From Myxococcaceae bacterium (GTDB lineage Bacteria > Myxococcota > Myxococcia > Myxococcales > Myxococcaceae), in assembly GCA_016793725.1 (NCBI GenBank), contig JAEUJP010000402.1, positions 1-59,026 on the forward strand: a stretch of DNA of 59,026 nt, written 5' to 3'. A model generated the notes under the pieces. It worked only from the letters and a program-made list of their open reading frames with translations, made no database searches and was not told the DNA's origin. Positions 36,604 through 45,820 of this stretch are shown piece by piece. Position numbers and translations under genes: made by a program. Each line of letters opens with the position of its first letter. The stretch's first letter is position 1.

Positions 36604-36711
36604 CCCTGCGTGGCCGTGGCTCGACAGCTTCGTGGTGGCCGACGACGACGACGCGAACGACCCGCTCACCCGCGGCGCAAGGGGCGACACGCCGCGGGCT
36701 CGGTGGCCTGC

Positions 36712-37122
36712 TCACGCGACGAGCTTCGACTGGCGCTCGGCGACGAGCTCGATGAAGTTGTTTCGGCTCCGGTTCCAGTACTGATCGGGCATGCCCATGC
36801 GGATGTCTGCCATGGGCTTCTTGGCTGCGATGTTGCCGAGCTCGTTGACCACCCGCTGAAGGTCTTTGGGTGTCTTGACCCCCTTGAGCAGCTCGTTGAC
36901 CACCCCTGCGAGCTTGGGGTCGGCGAGGCCGGCCTTCTCGAGCAGCGGGGCCAGCTTCTTGACCAACTTCTCTGGGGTGAGGCTCTTGCTCAGCTTGTCG
37001 ACGGCCTTCTTGAGGAAGGGGAACTTCTTGGTGAGGTTGTCACGAATTCCACGAAACGACTTCCCGAGCTTGTTGGCGCTCTTGGTGAGTTTCGAAAACG
37101 CCTTGCCGATCTTGAAGCCCAT
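36712..37122 (-). CDS. Strongly basic helical protein, partner of an acidic protein
   Basis: 136 aa with an AGGAG Shine-Dalgarno. Residues 1-60 hold about 17 Lys in an amphipathic pattern (IGKAFSKLTKSANKLGKSF), without signal peptide. The middle is helical (KLVKKLAPLLEKAGLADPKL); the C-terminus (DQYWNRSRNNFIELVAERQS) is more mixed. No homologue recognised. It follows an acidic 91-aa gene by 39 bp. Basic/acidic pairing suggests complex formation; cargo/chaperone or toxin/antidote are possible readings, none proven. Confidence 0.7.
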   Translation of the reverse strand: MGFKIGKAFSKLTKSANKLGKSFRGIRDNLTKKFPFLKKAVDKLSKSLTPEKLVKKLAPLLEKAGLADPKLAGVVNELLKGVKTPKDLQRVVNELGNIAAKKPMADIRMGMPDQYWNRSRNNFIELVAERQSKLVA

Positions 37123-37161
37123 GGTGTGTCTCCTTCGAAGTGTGAGTCGGGTGGGGTTGAG

Positions 37162-37437
37162 TCAGATGACCATCAGGGGGCGCTGGTGGGCGCTGAACGA
37201 GCTGTCGGTGTCTTCTCGGGTCTCGCAGAGGTCGACGAGCGCAGCGCCGAGCTCCGCGTCGCTCACCCTCGCCGAGGCCTCGTCGTCGAACTCGACCTCG
37301 GGTTCTCTGGCGGGGTCCATCGCGTAGCTGACCACTCTGGCGACGTACTCTTCGAGCTCGACGCCGAGGGTCTTTGCGATCGACTGGGTGTCAGTGTCTG
37401 CGAGCAGCTTTCGCTTCAGTTGGGTGGGGTCGGTCAT
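37162..37437 (-). CDS. Small acidic protein, partner of a basic protein
   Basis: 91 aa. Highly acidic (for example EPEVEFDDEASARVSDAELG), helical, with one Cys, no signal peptide. A Shine-Dalgarno-like AGGCAGGGG precedes the ATG. The first 30 residues (TQSIAKTLGVELEEYVARVV) look like a small helical bundle. The downstream basic 136-aa gene is 39 bp away. The charge complementarity is visible; the function is not. Confidence 0.7.
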   Translation of the reverse strand: MTDPTQLKRKLLADTDTQSIAKTLGVELEEYVARVVSYAMDPAREPEVEFDDEASARVSDAELGAALVDLCETREDTDSSFSAHQRPLMVI

Positions 37438-37507
37438 GCCCCTGCCTTCAGCAAGAATCGCGCACAGCCTCAGCGCGCCCGAACTCGCGGGTTTCGGGTG
37501 TCACCAC

Positions 37508-37544
37508 GCAACGGGCTGCCGGCCCGACGATGCAACGGGTTGCC
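37508..37544. repeat. Two GCAACGG-type palindromic repeats
   Basis: GCAACGGGCTGCC (from 37508) and GCAACGGGTTGCC (from 37532) are near-identical direct repeats, each an inverted repeat or near so, lying 36-73 nt after the stop of the last gene of the DUF1552 operon. The rest of this 143-bp gap holds no gene. Confidence 0.5.
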
Positions 37545-37580
37545 TGATTGCTTTGGGCCGCTGGCGCGCCGCGGCCGCGC

Positions 37581-39179
37581 TCACGCCCACAGGTGCGGCA
37601 ATCGCCGCGCCGACCACAGCGCGGGGTCACCGAACTTCTCGCCGCTCCGGTAGGCGCCGGTCGCCTCGAGCGCGCTCTGCCACAGGTCGTTCAGGCACAC
37701 CGCGCTCTGCTCCATGCCCAGCACGTTGCCGAAGACGCGGTTGTTCGGCACCGCCGGCAGCGCCCGGGTCCACGTCGGCAGCTCGCTCCAGTTCGGGTAC
37801 GGGTCATTGGGCCCATACGCCTGGTGGTAGTGGTTCTTGAACGCCACGTGCTGCCCCGTCACCATCGGCCGCGCCTGCCCGGCGACCAGCACCGGCAAGA
37901 AGTTGTTCACGTGGTGCCCGGTGTAGAACTCCGAGAGCGCCACGAAGGTGCTGTTCTGCAAGAGCGAGCCGCCCGGGGTGCCCGCGCCCAGCGCCTTCAG
38001 CCGCGACAGAAAGTAGGCCACCTTCGCCATCTGCCACTGCACGATGCGCTTCATCTGCCCGACGCCCTCGGGCGTACCCGTGCCGGCCCCGTGCTGAATG
38101 TTGTGCACCGAGTAGGGCGCCGGGCCCGTCACGTGCTCGAATCGGCCTCCGTCGTTCTGCGAGCCGCCGATGCTGAACAGCACCGACTGCACCCGCCCGC
38201 ACGCCATCGCCAGCGTGGCGAGGTCGATCATCAGGTGCGTGTACGCATCGAAGCCCGCGTAGCTCGACTTCGGGTCGGCCGGGCGCGCGGCTCCGCCTGC
38301 GCCCACCTGCCACGGGCCGTACGTCGCATCGTCGGGCCGCACCGGCACGCTGCACGCGGGCGCGGGCCCCATCGGCTGCGCGGCGATGCCCTGTTCCAAG
38401 AGCCGCACCGTCTCGAGGTGCTCGGCGAGCCGCGCCTGATCAGCCCGCCCCAGCCGCTGCTTGAGCCGGTCGGCGTCGCGCTTCACCTGGTCGACGATGC
38501 TGCGCTTGCGCGCGAGCTCCCGCGCCTTCGCCGCGTCGTCGGCTCCCGGCGTGCCGCCGCCGAAGAGCGCGTCGAACAGCGCCGCCGGTCGCCGGTACAC
38601 CACGTTGCGGCTGAACGCGTTCACCGTCGACCACTCCCAGTAGTCGTTGGCGTCGAGCTTGATGTACAGCGACGGCCGCCCGGTCAGCGCGAACGACGCG
38701 ACGTTGTCGACCGAGCGCGCCGCCCCCATCGGCTCGCAGCAGTGCACCGGGTCGAGCACCGCCCGGTACCCGGTGAACGTCTCGGTTGCGTGGCCGTGCG
38801 AGCCCACCAGGTGCTCGCCGATGTTGCGCAAGGTCAGCCCGCTCACCACGTTCACGTCTTGCCGGAAGTTGCCGTACGGCCCCTGCTCGAAGAGCGGCGC
38901 GAGCCCTTCGGGCGTGCCGGTGAGCGGCTCGACGTTGGTGGTGAGGTCTCGCTTCTGCGGGAACCAGAAGTCGGCCAGCGCGGCGTTGCTGCCGCTCACC
39001 GGCTGCGGCAGGCCGTAGGGCCAATGAAACGCCGCGAAGTAGCGCGGAGGCTCCACCGTCTGGCCGCTCGCGCCGGCATACAGCCGACCGCGGCCATCGA
39101 ACATCGCCTCGAGCGAGGGCAGCGCGAGGCTCGCGGTGGCTCCTTTGAGCAGCGTACGGCGGTCGAGCTTGAGGGTCAT
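37581..39179 (-). CDS. DUF1552 domain protein, Tat-exported (module 2)
   Basis: 532 aa. Twin-arginine signal LDRRTLLKGATASLALP. DUF1552 landmarks: YFAAFHWPYGLPQPVSG near the start, GHATETFTGYRAVLD, the central helix pair KRSIVDQVKRDADRLKQRLG and the C-terminal NSTFVALSEFYTGHHVNNF. Partner genes of this family encode DUF1592 cytochrome proteins; the reaction is not known. Overlaps the upstream DUF1592 gene by 4 bp. Compared with its paralogue in module 1 it is about 55 residues longer. Confidence 0.88.
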   Translation of the reverse strand: MTLKLDRRTLLKGATASLALPSLEAMFDGRGRLYAGASGQTVEPPRYFAAFHWPYGLPQPVSGSNAALADFWFPQKRDLTTNVEPLTGTPEGLAPLFEQGPYGNFRQDVNVVSGLTLRNIGEHLVGSHGHATETFTGYRAVLDPVHCCEPMGAARSVDNVASFALTGRPSLYIKLDANDYWEWSTVNAFSRNVVYRRPAALFDALFGGGTPGADDAAKARELARKRSIVDQVKRDADRLKQRLGRADQARLAEHLETVRLLEQGIAAQPMGPAPACSVPVRPDDATYGPWQVGAGGAARPADPKSSYAGFDAYTHLMIDLATLAMACGRVQSVLFSIGGSQNDGGRFEHVTGPAPYSVHNIQHGAGTGTPEGVGQMKRIVQWQMAKVAYFLSRLKALGAGTPGGSLLQNSTFVALSEFYTGHHVNNFLPVLVAGQARPMVTGQHVAFKNHYHQAYGPNDPYPNWSELPTWTRALPAVPNNRVFGNVLGMEQSAVCLNDLWQSALEATGAYRSGEKFGDPALWSARRLPHLWA

Positions 39180-40819
39180 GGCGACTCCGGAAGAACGAAG
39201 CGAAACGTGTCGCTCGCGACGAAGGCGAGCACGAGCGCTCTGAGCGACAGGCCCTGGGCCACGAACGTCGCGCGCAGGCCCTCGACGCTGCACCGCTGCG
39301 CGTCGGTGTCGCGCACGCCCATCGACCACCGCCACACCTGCTTCACCACGCACGCGTGCGCCTGGCTCGAGCGCGCCGCCTCGGCGCCGAGCCCGGGCCC
39401 GGCGCTGAACTCGAAGCCATCGCGGCCCACCACCCGCCCGAGCGTGGGGCCGGCGTGCGCCTGCTCCGCGCCGACCGCGTCGTAGCCCTCGAGCCCCTTG
39501 CCGATGGGGTCCATTCGCACATGGCAGGCCGCGCAGTCGGGCCGCGCGTGCAGGTCGCCCTCGCCGCCGCCCATCGCCTCGGCATTCGGAGGCGCCGGCG
39601 GCACGTCGTCGCACAGCACGAGCTGTCTCACCGCGTTGCCCCGCTTCACCACGTTGCTGTGGTCGCGGTTGCCGTTCGACACCGAAAGAAACCCGGCCGT
39701 GGCGAACAGCCCACCGCGGGTGGGGTGGCCGCCGAGCTCCACCGAGCGGAAGCCCGGGCCCACCGGCGCAAGGCCGTAGTGCGCCGCCAGCCGGTCGTCG
39801 ATGACCGCGCGCCGCGCCGTGTACGCCTCGGTGAAGGCCGCGCCCCGCTCGAGCGCGCCGTCGAACAGCGCGAGCGCCTCGGTCTGCATCGAGCGCTTGA
39901 GCTCGGCATCGAGCGTCGGGAAGAGCGCCTGGGTGCGAGAAAGCCCCGGCAGCTGCGCCAGCCGAAACCACTGCCCCACCATGCGCTCGACGTGCGCATT
40001 GGCGCGCGGGTCGTCGAGCATCTCGTCGGCGGCCGCGCGTACGCCAGAGGCCGTGCCGAGCTCCCAGCCGGTCGCCCGCGCGCGCAGGCTCGCATCGGGC
40101 AGCTCGCCCCACAGCGCGAGCGCCAGCCGCTCGAGCAGCGCGTCGGGCACCAGCAAGAGCGCATCGTCGCGCTCCGCGCTCGCCTCGCCGCGCTCCACCA
40201 CGAACAGAAAGCTCGGCGACTGCACCACCGCCTGCACCACCCGCCCCGCCCCCTCGTACGGGTCGGCCTCGACCGACGCCTGGGTCGCCCACAGCTCGTC
40301 GACCTCTTCGGCCGTCGGCGCGCGCCGGTAGGCCGCAGCGAGCAGCCGGGCGATGAAGGCCCGCGTGTTCGCCTCGCGCCGCGCGCCGTCGAGCCCGCAC
40401 GGCCCGTCGGCCAGCGTGCAGCCGAGCAGCCGCGCCTGCGCCGCCGGCGTCGCCACCGCCGCCCGGCCGATGCGCTCGGCGGCGTCGAACAGCCCCAGCG
40501 TGTACTGCAGCGACGCGCCGCGGTTCGCCCGCTCGGAGTCGAACGCGTTCGGAGCGGGCAGGGCCGGCAGGCTCGCGGCGTACGCGTCGGGCCCCACCCC
40601 GGTGAGCGCGGTGACCGCGGCGGTCAGCGCGGTGACGGTGAGCCGCTTGAGCTCGGCGGTCGACGGCGCCGCCGGCACGCCCGCGCAGGGGTCGACCTCG
40701 ACGCCCGGCGGCTGGGGCACGCCCTTCGGCGTGCGCACCTCGCCGACGCAGCCCAGCGCGACGGCGGCGAACGTGAGCGAAAGGGCGGCGCGGCTACAGG
40801 GCAGGGAGCGGGGTGTCAT
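39176..40819 (-). CDS. DUF1592-family lipoprotein with CxxCH heme motif (module 2)
   Basis: 547 aa. Lipobox AAVALGCVG (Cys24). The order of DUF1595, DUF1592, DUF1588 and DUF1585-type blocks is visible: AFIARLLAAAYRRAPTAEEV, SFLFVVERGE, AYTARRAVIDDRLAAHYGL, RGGLFATAGFLSVSNGNRD, then the heme motif DCAACHVRMDPIGKGLEGYD, and the end FVASDTFRF. Probably an outer-membrane- or periplasm-anchored c-type cytochrome. It overlaps the preceding DUF1552 gene by 26 bp and the following one by 4 bp. Confidence 0.88.
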   Translation of the reverse strand: MTPRSLPCSRAALSLTFAAVALGCVGEVRTPKGVPQPPGVEVDPCAGVPAAPSTAELKRLTVTALTAAVTALTGVGPDAYAASLPALPAPNAFDSERANRGASLQYTLGLFDAAERIGRAAVATPAAQARLLGCTLADGPCGLDGARREANTRAFIARLLAAAYRRAPTAEEVDELWATQASVEADPYEGAGRVVQAVVQSPSFLFVVERGEASAERDDALLLVPDALLERLALALWGELPDASLRARATGWELGTASGVRAAADEMLDDPRANAHVERMVGQWFRLAQLPGLSRTQALFPTLDAELKRSMQTEALALFDGALERGAAFTEAYTARRAVIDDRLAAHYGLAPVGPGFRSVELGGHPTRGGLFATAGFLSVSNGNRDHSNVVKRGNAVRQLVLCDDVPPAPPNAEAMGGGEGDLHARPDCAACHVRMDPIGKGLEGYDAVGAEQAHAGPTLGRVVGRDGFEFSAGPGLGAEAARSSQAHACVVKQVWRWSMGVRDTDAQRCSVEGLRATFVAQGLSLRALVLAFVASDTFRFVLPESP

Positions 40820-42227
40820 AGAGGGTGCGGGTCGAGGTCGGGGTGTCTTGCTCCATGCGGGGCGAGGTGACGCCCAGCTTCTGGAGCAGCGACACGTGGA
40901 GGTTGCCCAGGTGCTGCCGGTTCTCGAAGTCGAAGGCGCGCCCACCCGTCAGCGCGCCGCCGGCCTTGCCCGCGAGCAGCGCGGGGAAGCTCTCGAGCGA
41001 GTGGGTCGGCCCGTAGCCCATCTCGGAGCCCAGGTAGACGAGCGACTCGTCGAGCAGGCTCTTGCCCGAGGGCGCGGTGGCGGCCTTCAGCTTCTTCAAG
41101 AGCACGCGGAACCACTTGAGGTGCTCGGCGGTGAAGGCGTTCATGACGTCGTAGTGCACGTCGCCGTCGCGGTGCTGGCCCGGGGCGATGGCGTGCGCCT
41201 GGTTGTGCTGCTGCCAGTCTTCCTGCGGCCACCGCTGGCTCAAGAAGCCCTCGTCGGGGCCGCCGGTCTCTCCGCCGCCGAAGTAGAGAAACGAGCCGAA
41301 GCGGGTGAGGTCGCAGGTGAAGGCGTACGCGAACAGCTCGACCTGCAGCTCGGCTTTGCGCGAGTAACGGCCCCACGCGTCGTACTGCGAGGGCTGCGAG
41401 TACGGGTTCATCGGGGGCGGCCCGCAGAGGTTGGGGCTCATCGCCATCAGCCGGCGCTCGAGCTCGCGCACGCCGTGCAGGTGGGCGTCGAGCCGCACCC
41501 GATCGCTCGCGCCGAGCTGCGCGTTCAGGCGCGTCACGTCGGAGCGCACGAAGTCGAGCACGCTCTTGCGCCGCGCCAGCGTGCGGCGCAACGCGTCGGC
41601 AGAGCCCTGCGCGGCGCCCGACGCCGCGAACAGCTCTTGATAGAGCCGCACCGGGTCGCTGAAGGTCGGGGCCGGCTGAAACTTGCCCGCCCAGCTCGCG
41701 TAGTAGTGCCGAAACCAGTCGGGGCTCTCGAAGTTCTGCACCGCCACCGCGAGGCTGTCGCGCGGCGTGTCGAGCGCGCCCCGGGCCTTGAAGAAGTCGC
41801 GGGCCACGATGTCGACCGACTTGCCGTAGGCGCCGCGGTAGCGGTCGCCCGGCGCCGCGGTGCTGAAGTTGACCGTGCCCGCACCGTGCGAGTCGTTGAA
41901 GGCCGGGTCGAAGTCGCCGGTGCCGCGCAGCCCCGAGAGCGCGTTCAGGTCGGTGAGGGCGAGGTCGGGCAGGCCCGCATCGGGGGTGAGCAGGGTCTGC
42001 AGCCAGCGCGTGGTGGTGAAGGTGGTGACGCCGGCCGCGGTCGCCTCGGGCGGAGTCCACAGCGGGGCGTGAAACCCGTTGGGGATGAAGAAGGTGATGA
42101 AGCGCGGCGCCGCCTGCGCGGCCTGCGCGCGGGCGCTGCGCGGCGCCATCGCCTCGAGGAAGGGGAGCGCGACGGCGGCCCCGGCGCCCCGCAGCAGCGT
42201 TCGGCGGCTCAGGCGGGGGGTGCTCAT
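40794..42227 (-). CDS. DUF1552 domain protein, Tat-exported (module 1)
   Basis: 477 aa. Twin-arginine signal LSRRTLLRGAGAAVALPFLE. The DUF1552 core is recognisable: RFITFFIPNGFHAPLW, RGAYGKSVDIVARDFF, the helix RRKSVLDFVRSDVTRLNAQL, LYFGGGETGGPDEGF and DESLVYLGSEMGYGPTHSLE. It belongs to the first of two DUF1592-DUF1552 pairs in this operon and is clearly homologous but distant from its module-2 counterpart. Confidence 0.88.
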   Translation of the reverse strand: MSTPRLSRRTLLRGAGAAVALPFLEAMAPRSARAQAAQAAPRFITFFIPNGFHAPLWTPPEATAAGVTTFTTTRWLQTLLTPDAGLPDLALTDLNALSGLRGTGDFDPAFNDSHGAGTVNFSTAAPGDRYRGAYGKSVDIVARDFFKARGALDTPRDSLAVAVQNFESPDWFRHYYASWAGKFQPAPTFSDPVRLYQELFAASGAAQGSADALRRTLARRKSVLDFVRSDVTRLNAQLGASDRVRLDAHLHGVRELERRLMAMSPNLCGPPPMNPYSQPSQYDAWGRYSRKAELQVELFAYAFTCDLTRFGSFLYFGGGETGGPDEGFLSQRWPQEDWQQHNQAHAIAPGQHRDGDVHYDVMNAFTAEHLKWFRVLLKKLKAATAPSGKSLLDESLVYLGSEMGYGPTHSLESFPALLAGKAGGALTGGRAFDFENRQHLGNLHVSLLQKLGVTSPRMEQDTPTSTRTLYDTPLPAL

Positions 42228-43846
42228 TCGGTGGCTCCCGGGGCGCGGCGGTGGCGGAACGTGTCGGTCTGCACGAAGCGCACGAGCAGCGTCTGCAGGC
42301 GCGCGTCGCCAGCCTGGAACACCTCTCGGGCGAGCTCGGCGATGAGCCGCTCGTCGCCGGGGCGGTCGAGCCGGCCGGTCGCGAAGCGCACGAAGTGGCG
42401 CACGGCGCAGGCGGCGACGGCGGGTGAGCGCTCGAGCTGGGCCGAGAGCTCCTTCGGCCCGCGGAAGTCGACCTCGTCGAAGCCCGAGAAGCTGCCGCGG
42501 TCGTCGATGGGGGCGCCGCGGGCGTCGGTCTCACGGTAGACGCCGATGGTGTCGTAGCGCGAGAGCGCGAAGCCCAGCGGCTCGAGCTTCGCGTGGCACG
42601 CCGCGCAGGCCGGAGCCGCGCGGTGCTGGGCGAGCCGCTCGCGCTCGGTGAGCGCGCCGGCGTCGCTCGCGGGCAGCGGCGGCACGTTGGCCGGCACGCT
42701 GAACGGCTCGCACATCAGCGCCATGCGCACGTAGAGCCCGCGGGTGATGGGCGCGGTCACCTCGAGCTTCGCGGTCGAGGCGAGCGTGCCGGCGAGGGTG
42801 AGCAGGCCTCCGCGCGGCGAGTCGCTCGGCCACTGCCGCTTCTCGAAGCCCGAAGCCGGGGGGGTGACGCCATAGAGGGGGGCGAGGTCGGCGTTGACGA
42901 AGCCGACCGGCGAGGTGAGCACCTCGAAGAAGGGGGCGTGCGCTTGGAGCTGGGTGCGAACCACGAGCTCCAGCTCGGCCTCGGCGGCCGCGCGGGCGGC
43001 CGGCGTCCACCGCGGGTAGGCGGTGGGCGACCGCTCGGCGTAGCGCACGCGCGGCACCTGCAGCCACTGGCCGGCGAAGCGGGCGAGCGCGTCTTCGGCC
43101 TCGGCCTCTTCGAGCAGGCGGGTGGCCTCGGCGGCGAGGCCCTCGGGCGTCGAGAGCGCGCCGGCTTCGGCCCGGTCGAGCAGCGCCGAAGACGGGCCGC
43201 GGCCGAGCACCAGAAACGACAGGCGGGTGGCGAGCTCGTAGGGCGACAGGTGGTCGACCTCACGCTCCACGCGGAAGAGAAACGAGGGCGACAGCAGCAG
43301 GCCCTCGAGCAGCGCGCGCACGTCGTCTTCGGGGCGTGCGGCGGCGAGCGCGACCAGCGCGTCGAGCTCGTCGGGGCTCAGCGGGCGGCGAAAGGCGCGC
43401 CGGCCGAAGGTTCGACCGAAGGCGCGAACGCACTCGGCGCGCGGGGTGGGCGCGGCGCAGGGGAAGAGCGCAGCGAGCCGCTGGGGGTGTTCGGTGACGA
43501 ACTGTGAGAGCCGCTCGGCGGCCGCCTGGTAGGCGACCAGCGCGGCGTCAGACAGGCCAATCACCTCGGCGTTGTTGTCGAAGCCGCCGGCCTGGAGCGG
43601 GGTGGGGAGCAGCCCGGCGAGGTCGGGCGGCACGGCGCCGAACAGCTCGCGGGTGGTGGCGAGGTACTCGCTCGCGTTGAGCTGGCGCAGCCAGGTGGGG
43701 CCGATGTCGGCGGGGGGCAACTCGGAGGTGCCAGGCCGCTGCGGCGTCGACGGGGTGCGGGGAGGTGCGACGATGGAGCCTTCGCAGCCCGCGCCCAGCG
43801 CGAGCAGGGCCGCGAGCGCGGGGGCGTACCAGGCGGGCGGGGTCAT
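42224..43846 (-). CDS. DUF1592-family lipoprotein with CxxCH heme motif (module 1)
   Basis: 540 aa. Lipobox ALLALGAGC (Cys21). DUF1587-like start (IGPTWLRQLNASEYLATTRE), DUF1595/1592 blocks (RRAFRRPLSPDELDALVALA, SFLFRVEREV), RGGLLTLAGTLASTAK, heme motif ACAACHAKLEPLGFALSRYD and a DUF1585 end (FVQTDTFRHRR). Unlike the module-2 copy it keeps the DUF1587-like N-terminal element. Its start lies 75 bp after the propeller-lipoprotein stop, so the operon may begin with that gene. Confidence 0.88.
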   Translation of the reverse strand: MTPPAWYAPALAALLALGAGCEGSIVAPPRTPSTPQRPGTSELPPADIGPTWLRQLNASEYLATTRELFGAVPPDLAGLLPTPLQAGGFDNNAEVIGLSDAALVAYQAAAERLSQFVTEHPQRLAALFPCAAPTPRAECVRAFGRTFGRRAFRRPLSPDELDALVALAAARPEDDVRALLEGLLLSPSFLFRVEREVDHLSPYELATRLSFLVLGRGPSSALLDRAEAGALSTPEGLAAEATRLLEEAEAEDALARFAGQWLQVPRVRYAERSPTAYPRWTPAARAAAEAELELVVRTQLQAHAPFFEVLTSPVGFVNADLAPLYGVTPPASGFEKRQWPSDSPRGGLLTLAGTLASTAKLEVTAPITRGLYVRMALMCEPFSVPANVPPLPASDAGALTERERLAQHRAAPACAACHAKLEPLGFALSRYDTIGVYRETDARGAPIDDRGSFSGFDEVDFRGPKELSAQLERSPAVAACAVRHFVRFATGRLDRPGDERLIAELAREVFQAGDARLQTLLVRFVQTDTFRHRRAPGATE

Positions 43847-43921
43847 GCTTCACATGACGCCCCCACCCCCGTGGCCTTGCAGCGCTGCGCTGTAACGGCT
43901 CCACACACGCGCGCGGTACGA

Positions 43922-45820
43922 CTACTGCCGCTTGAGGAGCGCGCCGTTCGCGCCGCCGACCCACAGGCCGGCGTCGCTCGACGCGGCGCAGGTCAGGGCC
44001 CGCGCGGGAGTCGACGAGCGCTCGCGGCCTCCGTCTGGGGCGAAGACGTGAACGTCGCCGCCCTGCTCGAAGACGTACAGCGAGTCGCCCCAGAAGGCCG
44101 AGGCCCTCACCTGACGCGCCACGGCGGGGGTAGGGCCGATGACCGACAGGCTCGCGAGCGCTCGAACCAGCTCTCCGCCTTCGCCGACCGCCCACAGCTC
44201 TTGCAACGGTGAGACGGCCAGCGTGGCGAACGCGGGCACCAACGGCGCGCCTGCGGCGAGGGCGAGCCAACCGCCGTCGGGGTTGGCGCTGGTGAACAGC
44301 CGGCCCGACCGGGTGGCGACGAAGAACCTGCTCCCCAGCGCCCCGACGCCCTCGACATCGTCACTCGACCAGGGCGGAGCGCCGAGGTCGGTCGTGGGCA
44401 ACGTGTCGTTGAAAGAGTAGGCGTACTGGTCGAAGGTGGCCCAGAGAATGGTGCCGAAGTCGGCGGTGCTGGCGACGTGGGTCGCGCCCGTCGTGCCGTA
44501 CTCGCACTGCGTCGCATCGAGCGCGAAGCGGCCGATGTGGTTGGAGGCCAGCACGCCGAGGGCGCGGCCGTCTGCGCGCACGATGAGGCTCTTGATGGCG
44601 CGGTCCTCGACGGCCCCGAACCTCGGCACGCAGTGGCGCAGCTCCCAGAGGCCCGGCCCGAGCGTCTCTCGAACGAGCCATGAGCCGCCGGCGTCGATGC
44701 CCTCGGCCGAGGTGCCTGCGGCGACGTGCGGGCCGGCGGCGGCCAAGGCGGTGACGTCGAGCTGCGAGAAGGTCGAGCCCACCGAGGTGGCCGAGAACGA
44801 GCTGCTGCGAAGGCCTCCCTCGTAGGTCATCGCGAGGTAGCCCCCTCGGCCGGCAACCCAGGCTTCGTCGTTCACCGCGACCGCGGCGGCGGCGGGCGAG
44901 GCCGTCGAAACGAACCGCAGCCCGCCGTCTGTCACGCGCCAGAGGCCCGTCGAGGCGCCCAGCCACAACTGTCGGGCGTTCCCGAACACGAAGCCGGCGT
45001 CGGGAGTCGCACGGGGCGCGCCGAAGCCGCCTCCCCCGCGCCACTCGCGCAGCCCGGCGTTCGTCAACAGGGCGAGCGACGTGCCGACGCCCTCGAGGTC
45101 GAGCACCGCCTCCTGGCCCGAGAGCCCGGCATCGAGCGGCTCCCAGCGGTTGGCGTCGAGTCGGTAGGCGCCCGTCGAGGTGGCCGCGAAGAGGTCTGCG
45201 CCGGCGCTGGCGAGGTGCTTCAGCGTCAGCGGCGAGGTGACCCGCACGAAGGTGCCGGTGCCCAGGTTCAGCGCCACTGCGCCGTTGCCGTCGAGCGCCG
45301 CGACCCGCGTGGCGCTCGAGACGGCGAGCTGCACCCAATCGGTGGCGCCGGCTTGCACGCTCGTCCAGCTCGTGCCGTCGAAGTGCATCATGACGCCGGC
45401 TGACCCGGCAGCCCAGACGTCGGTGGGCGAGGCGCCCGCGATGGCGTACAGGTCGTTGCGGGTCGGGGTGTCGTAGAGGCTCCATACCCCGCTCGAGAAG
45501 CGCATCACCGTGCCGACGTCGCCCGCGGCCCAGACCTCGTCGGGGCTCGCGGCCCACATCGCGTTCAGGCTGTTGCCTTGAGGCAAGGGGTTCTCCCAGC
45601 ACCAGCCTTGCCGGCACAGCCTCGGGCAGCCGGCGCCGAAGCAGGGCGGGGCCCCGCCTGCACTTCCCCCGCCGGTCGCTCCGCCATCGACTGTACAGAA
45701 GCCGGCGACGCAGGCTCCCGTGAGGCAGCCGCCGTCGGGCTCGCACGGGAATCGATTTTCACCCGAGTCGAGCCTCACGCAGCTCGCAGCGAAGACGACG
45801 AGGGTGAGATGGCGCCGCAT
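43922..45820 (-). CDS. Beta-propeller lipoprotein heading the DUF1592/DUF1552 operon
   Basis: 632 aa. Lipobox VVFAASC (Cys14), GAGGT-like Shine-Dalgarno. A Cys-rich N-terminal module (about 20-80, including PCFGAGCPRLCRQGWCWENP) is followed by repeated blades with the motif ...DEVWAAGDVGTVMRFSSGVW... and ...TDVWAAGSAGVMMHFDGTSW, typical of Kelch/YCF48-like propellers of myxobacteria; at least eight blades. No heme motif, unlike the propeller lipoprotein of the DUF1501 operon. Possibly a surface-exposed binding or sensing partner. The 200 bp upstream (45821-46020) contains no confident gene. Confidence 0.8.
   Translation of the reverse strand: MRRHLTLVVFAASCVRLDSGENRFPCEPDGGCLTGACVAGFCTVDGGATGGGSAGGAPPCFGAGCPRLCRQGWCWENPLPQGNSLNAMWAASPDEVWAAGDVGTVMRFSSGVWSLYDTPTRNDLYAIAGASPTDVWAAGSAGVMMHFDGTSWTSVQAGATDWVQLAVSSATRVAALDGNGAVALNLGTGTFVRVTSPLTLKHLASAGADLFAATSTGAYRLDANRWEPLDAGLSGQEAVLDLEGVGTSLALLTNAGLREWRGGGGFGAPRATPDAGFVFGNARQLWLGASTGLWRVTDGGLRFVSTASPAAAAVAVNDEAWVAGRGGYLAMTYEGGLRSSSFSATSVGSTFSQLDVTALAAAGPHVAAGTSAEGIDAGGSWLVRETLGPGLWELRHCVPRFGAVEDRAIKSLIVRADGRALGVLASNHIGRFALDATQCEYGTTGATHVASTADFGTILWATFDQYAYSFNDTLPTTDLGAPPWSSDDVEGVGALGSRFFVATRSGRLFTSANPDGGWLALAAGAPLVPAFATLAVSPLQELWAVGEGGELVRALASLSVIGPTPAVARQVRASAFWGDSLYVFEQGGDVHVFAPDGGRERSSTPARALTCAASSDAGLWVGGANGALLKRQ

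Noticed and set aside
36512..36715. A 67-codon minus-strand frame overlapping the kinase start
   Set aside because: It overlaps the conserved kinase N-terminus in another frame and is Arg-rich without structure.
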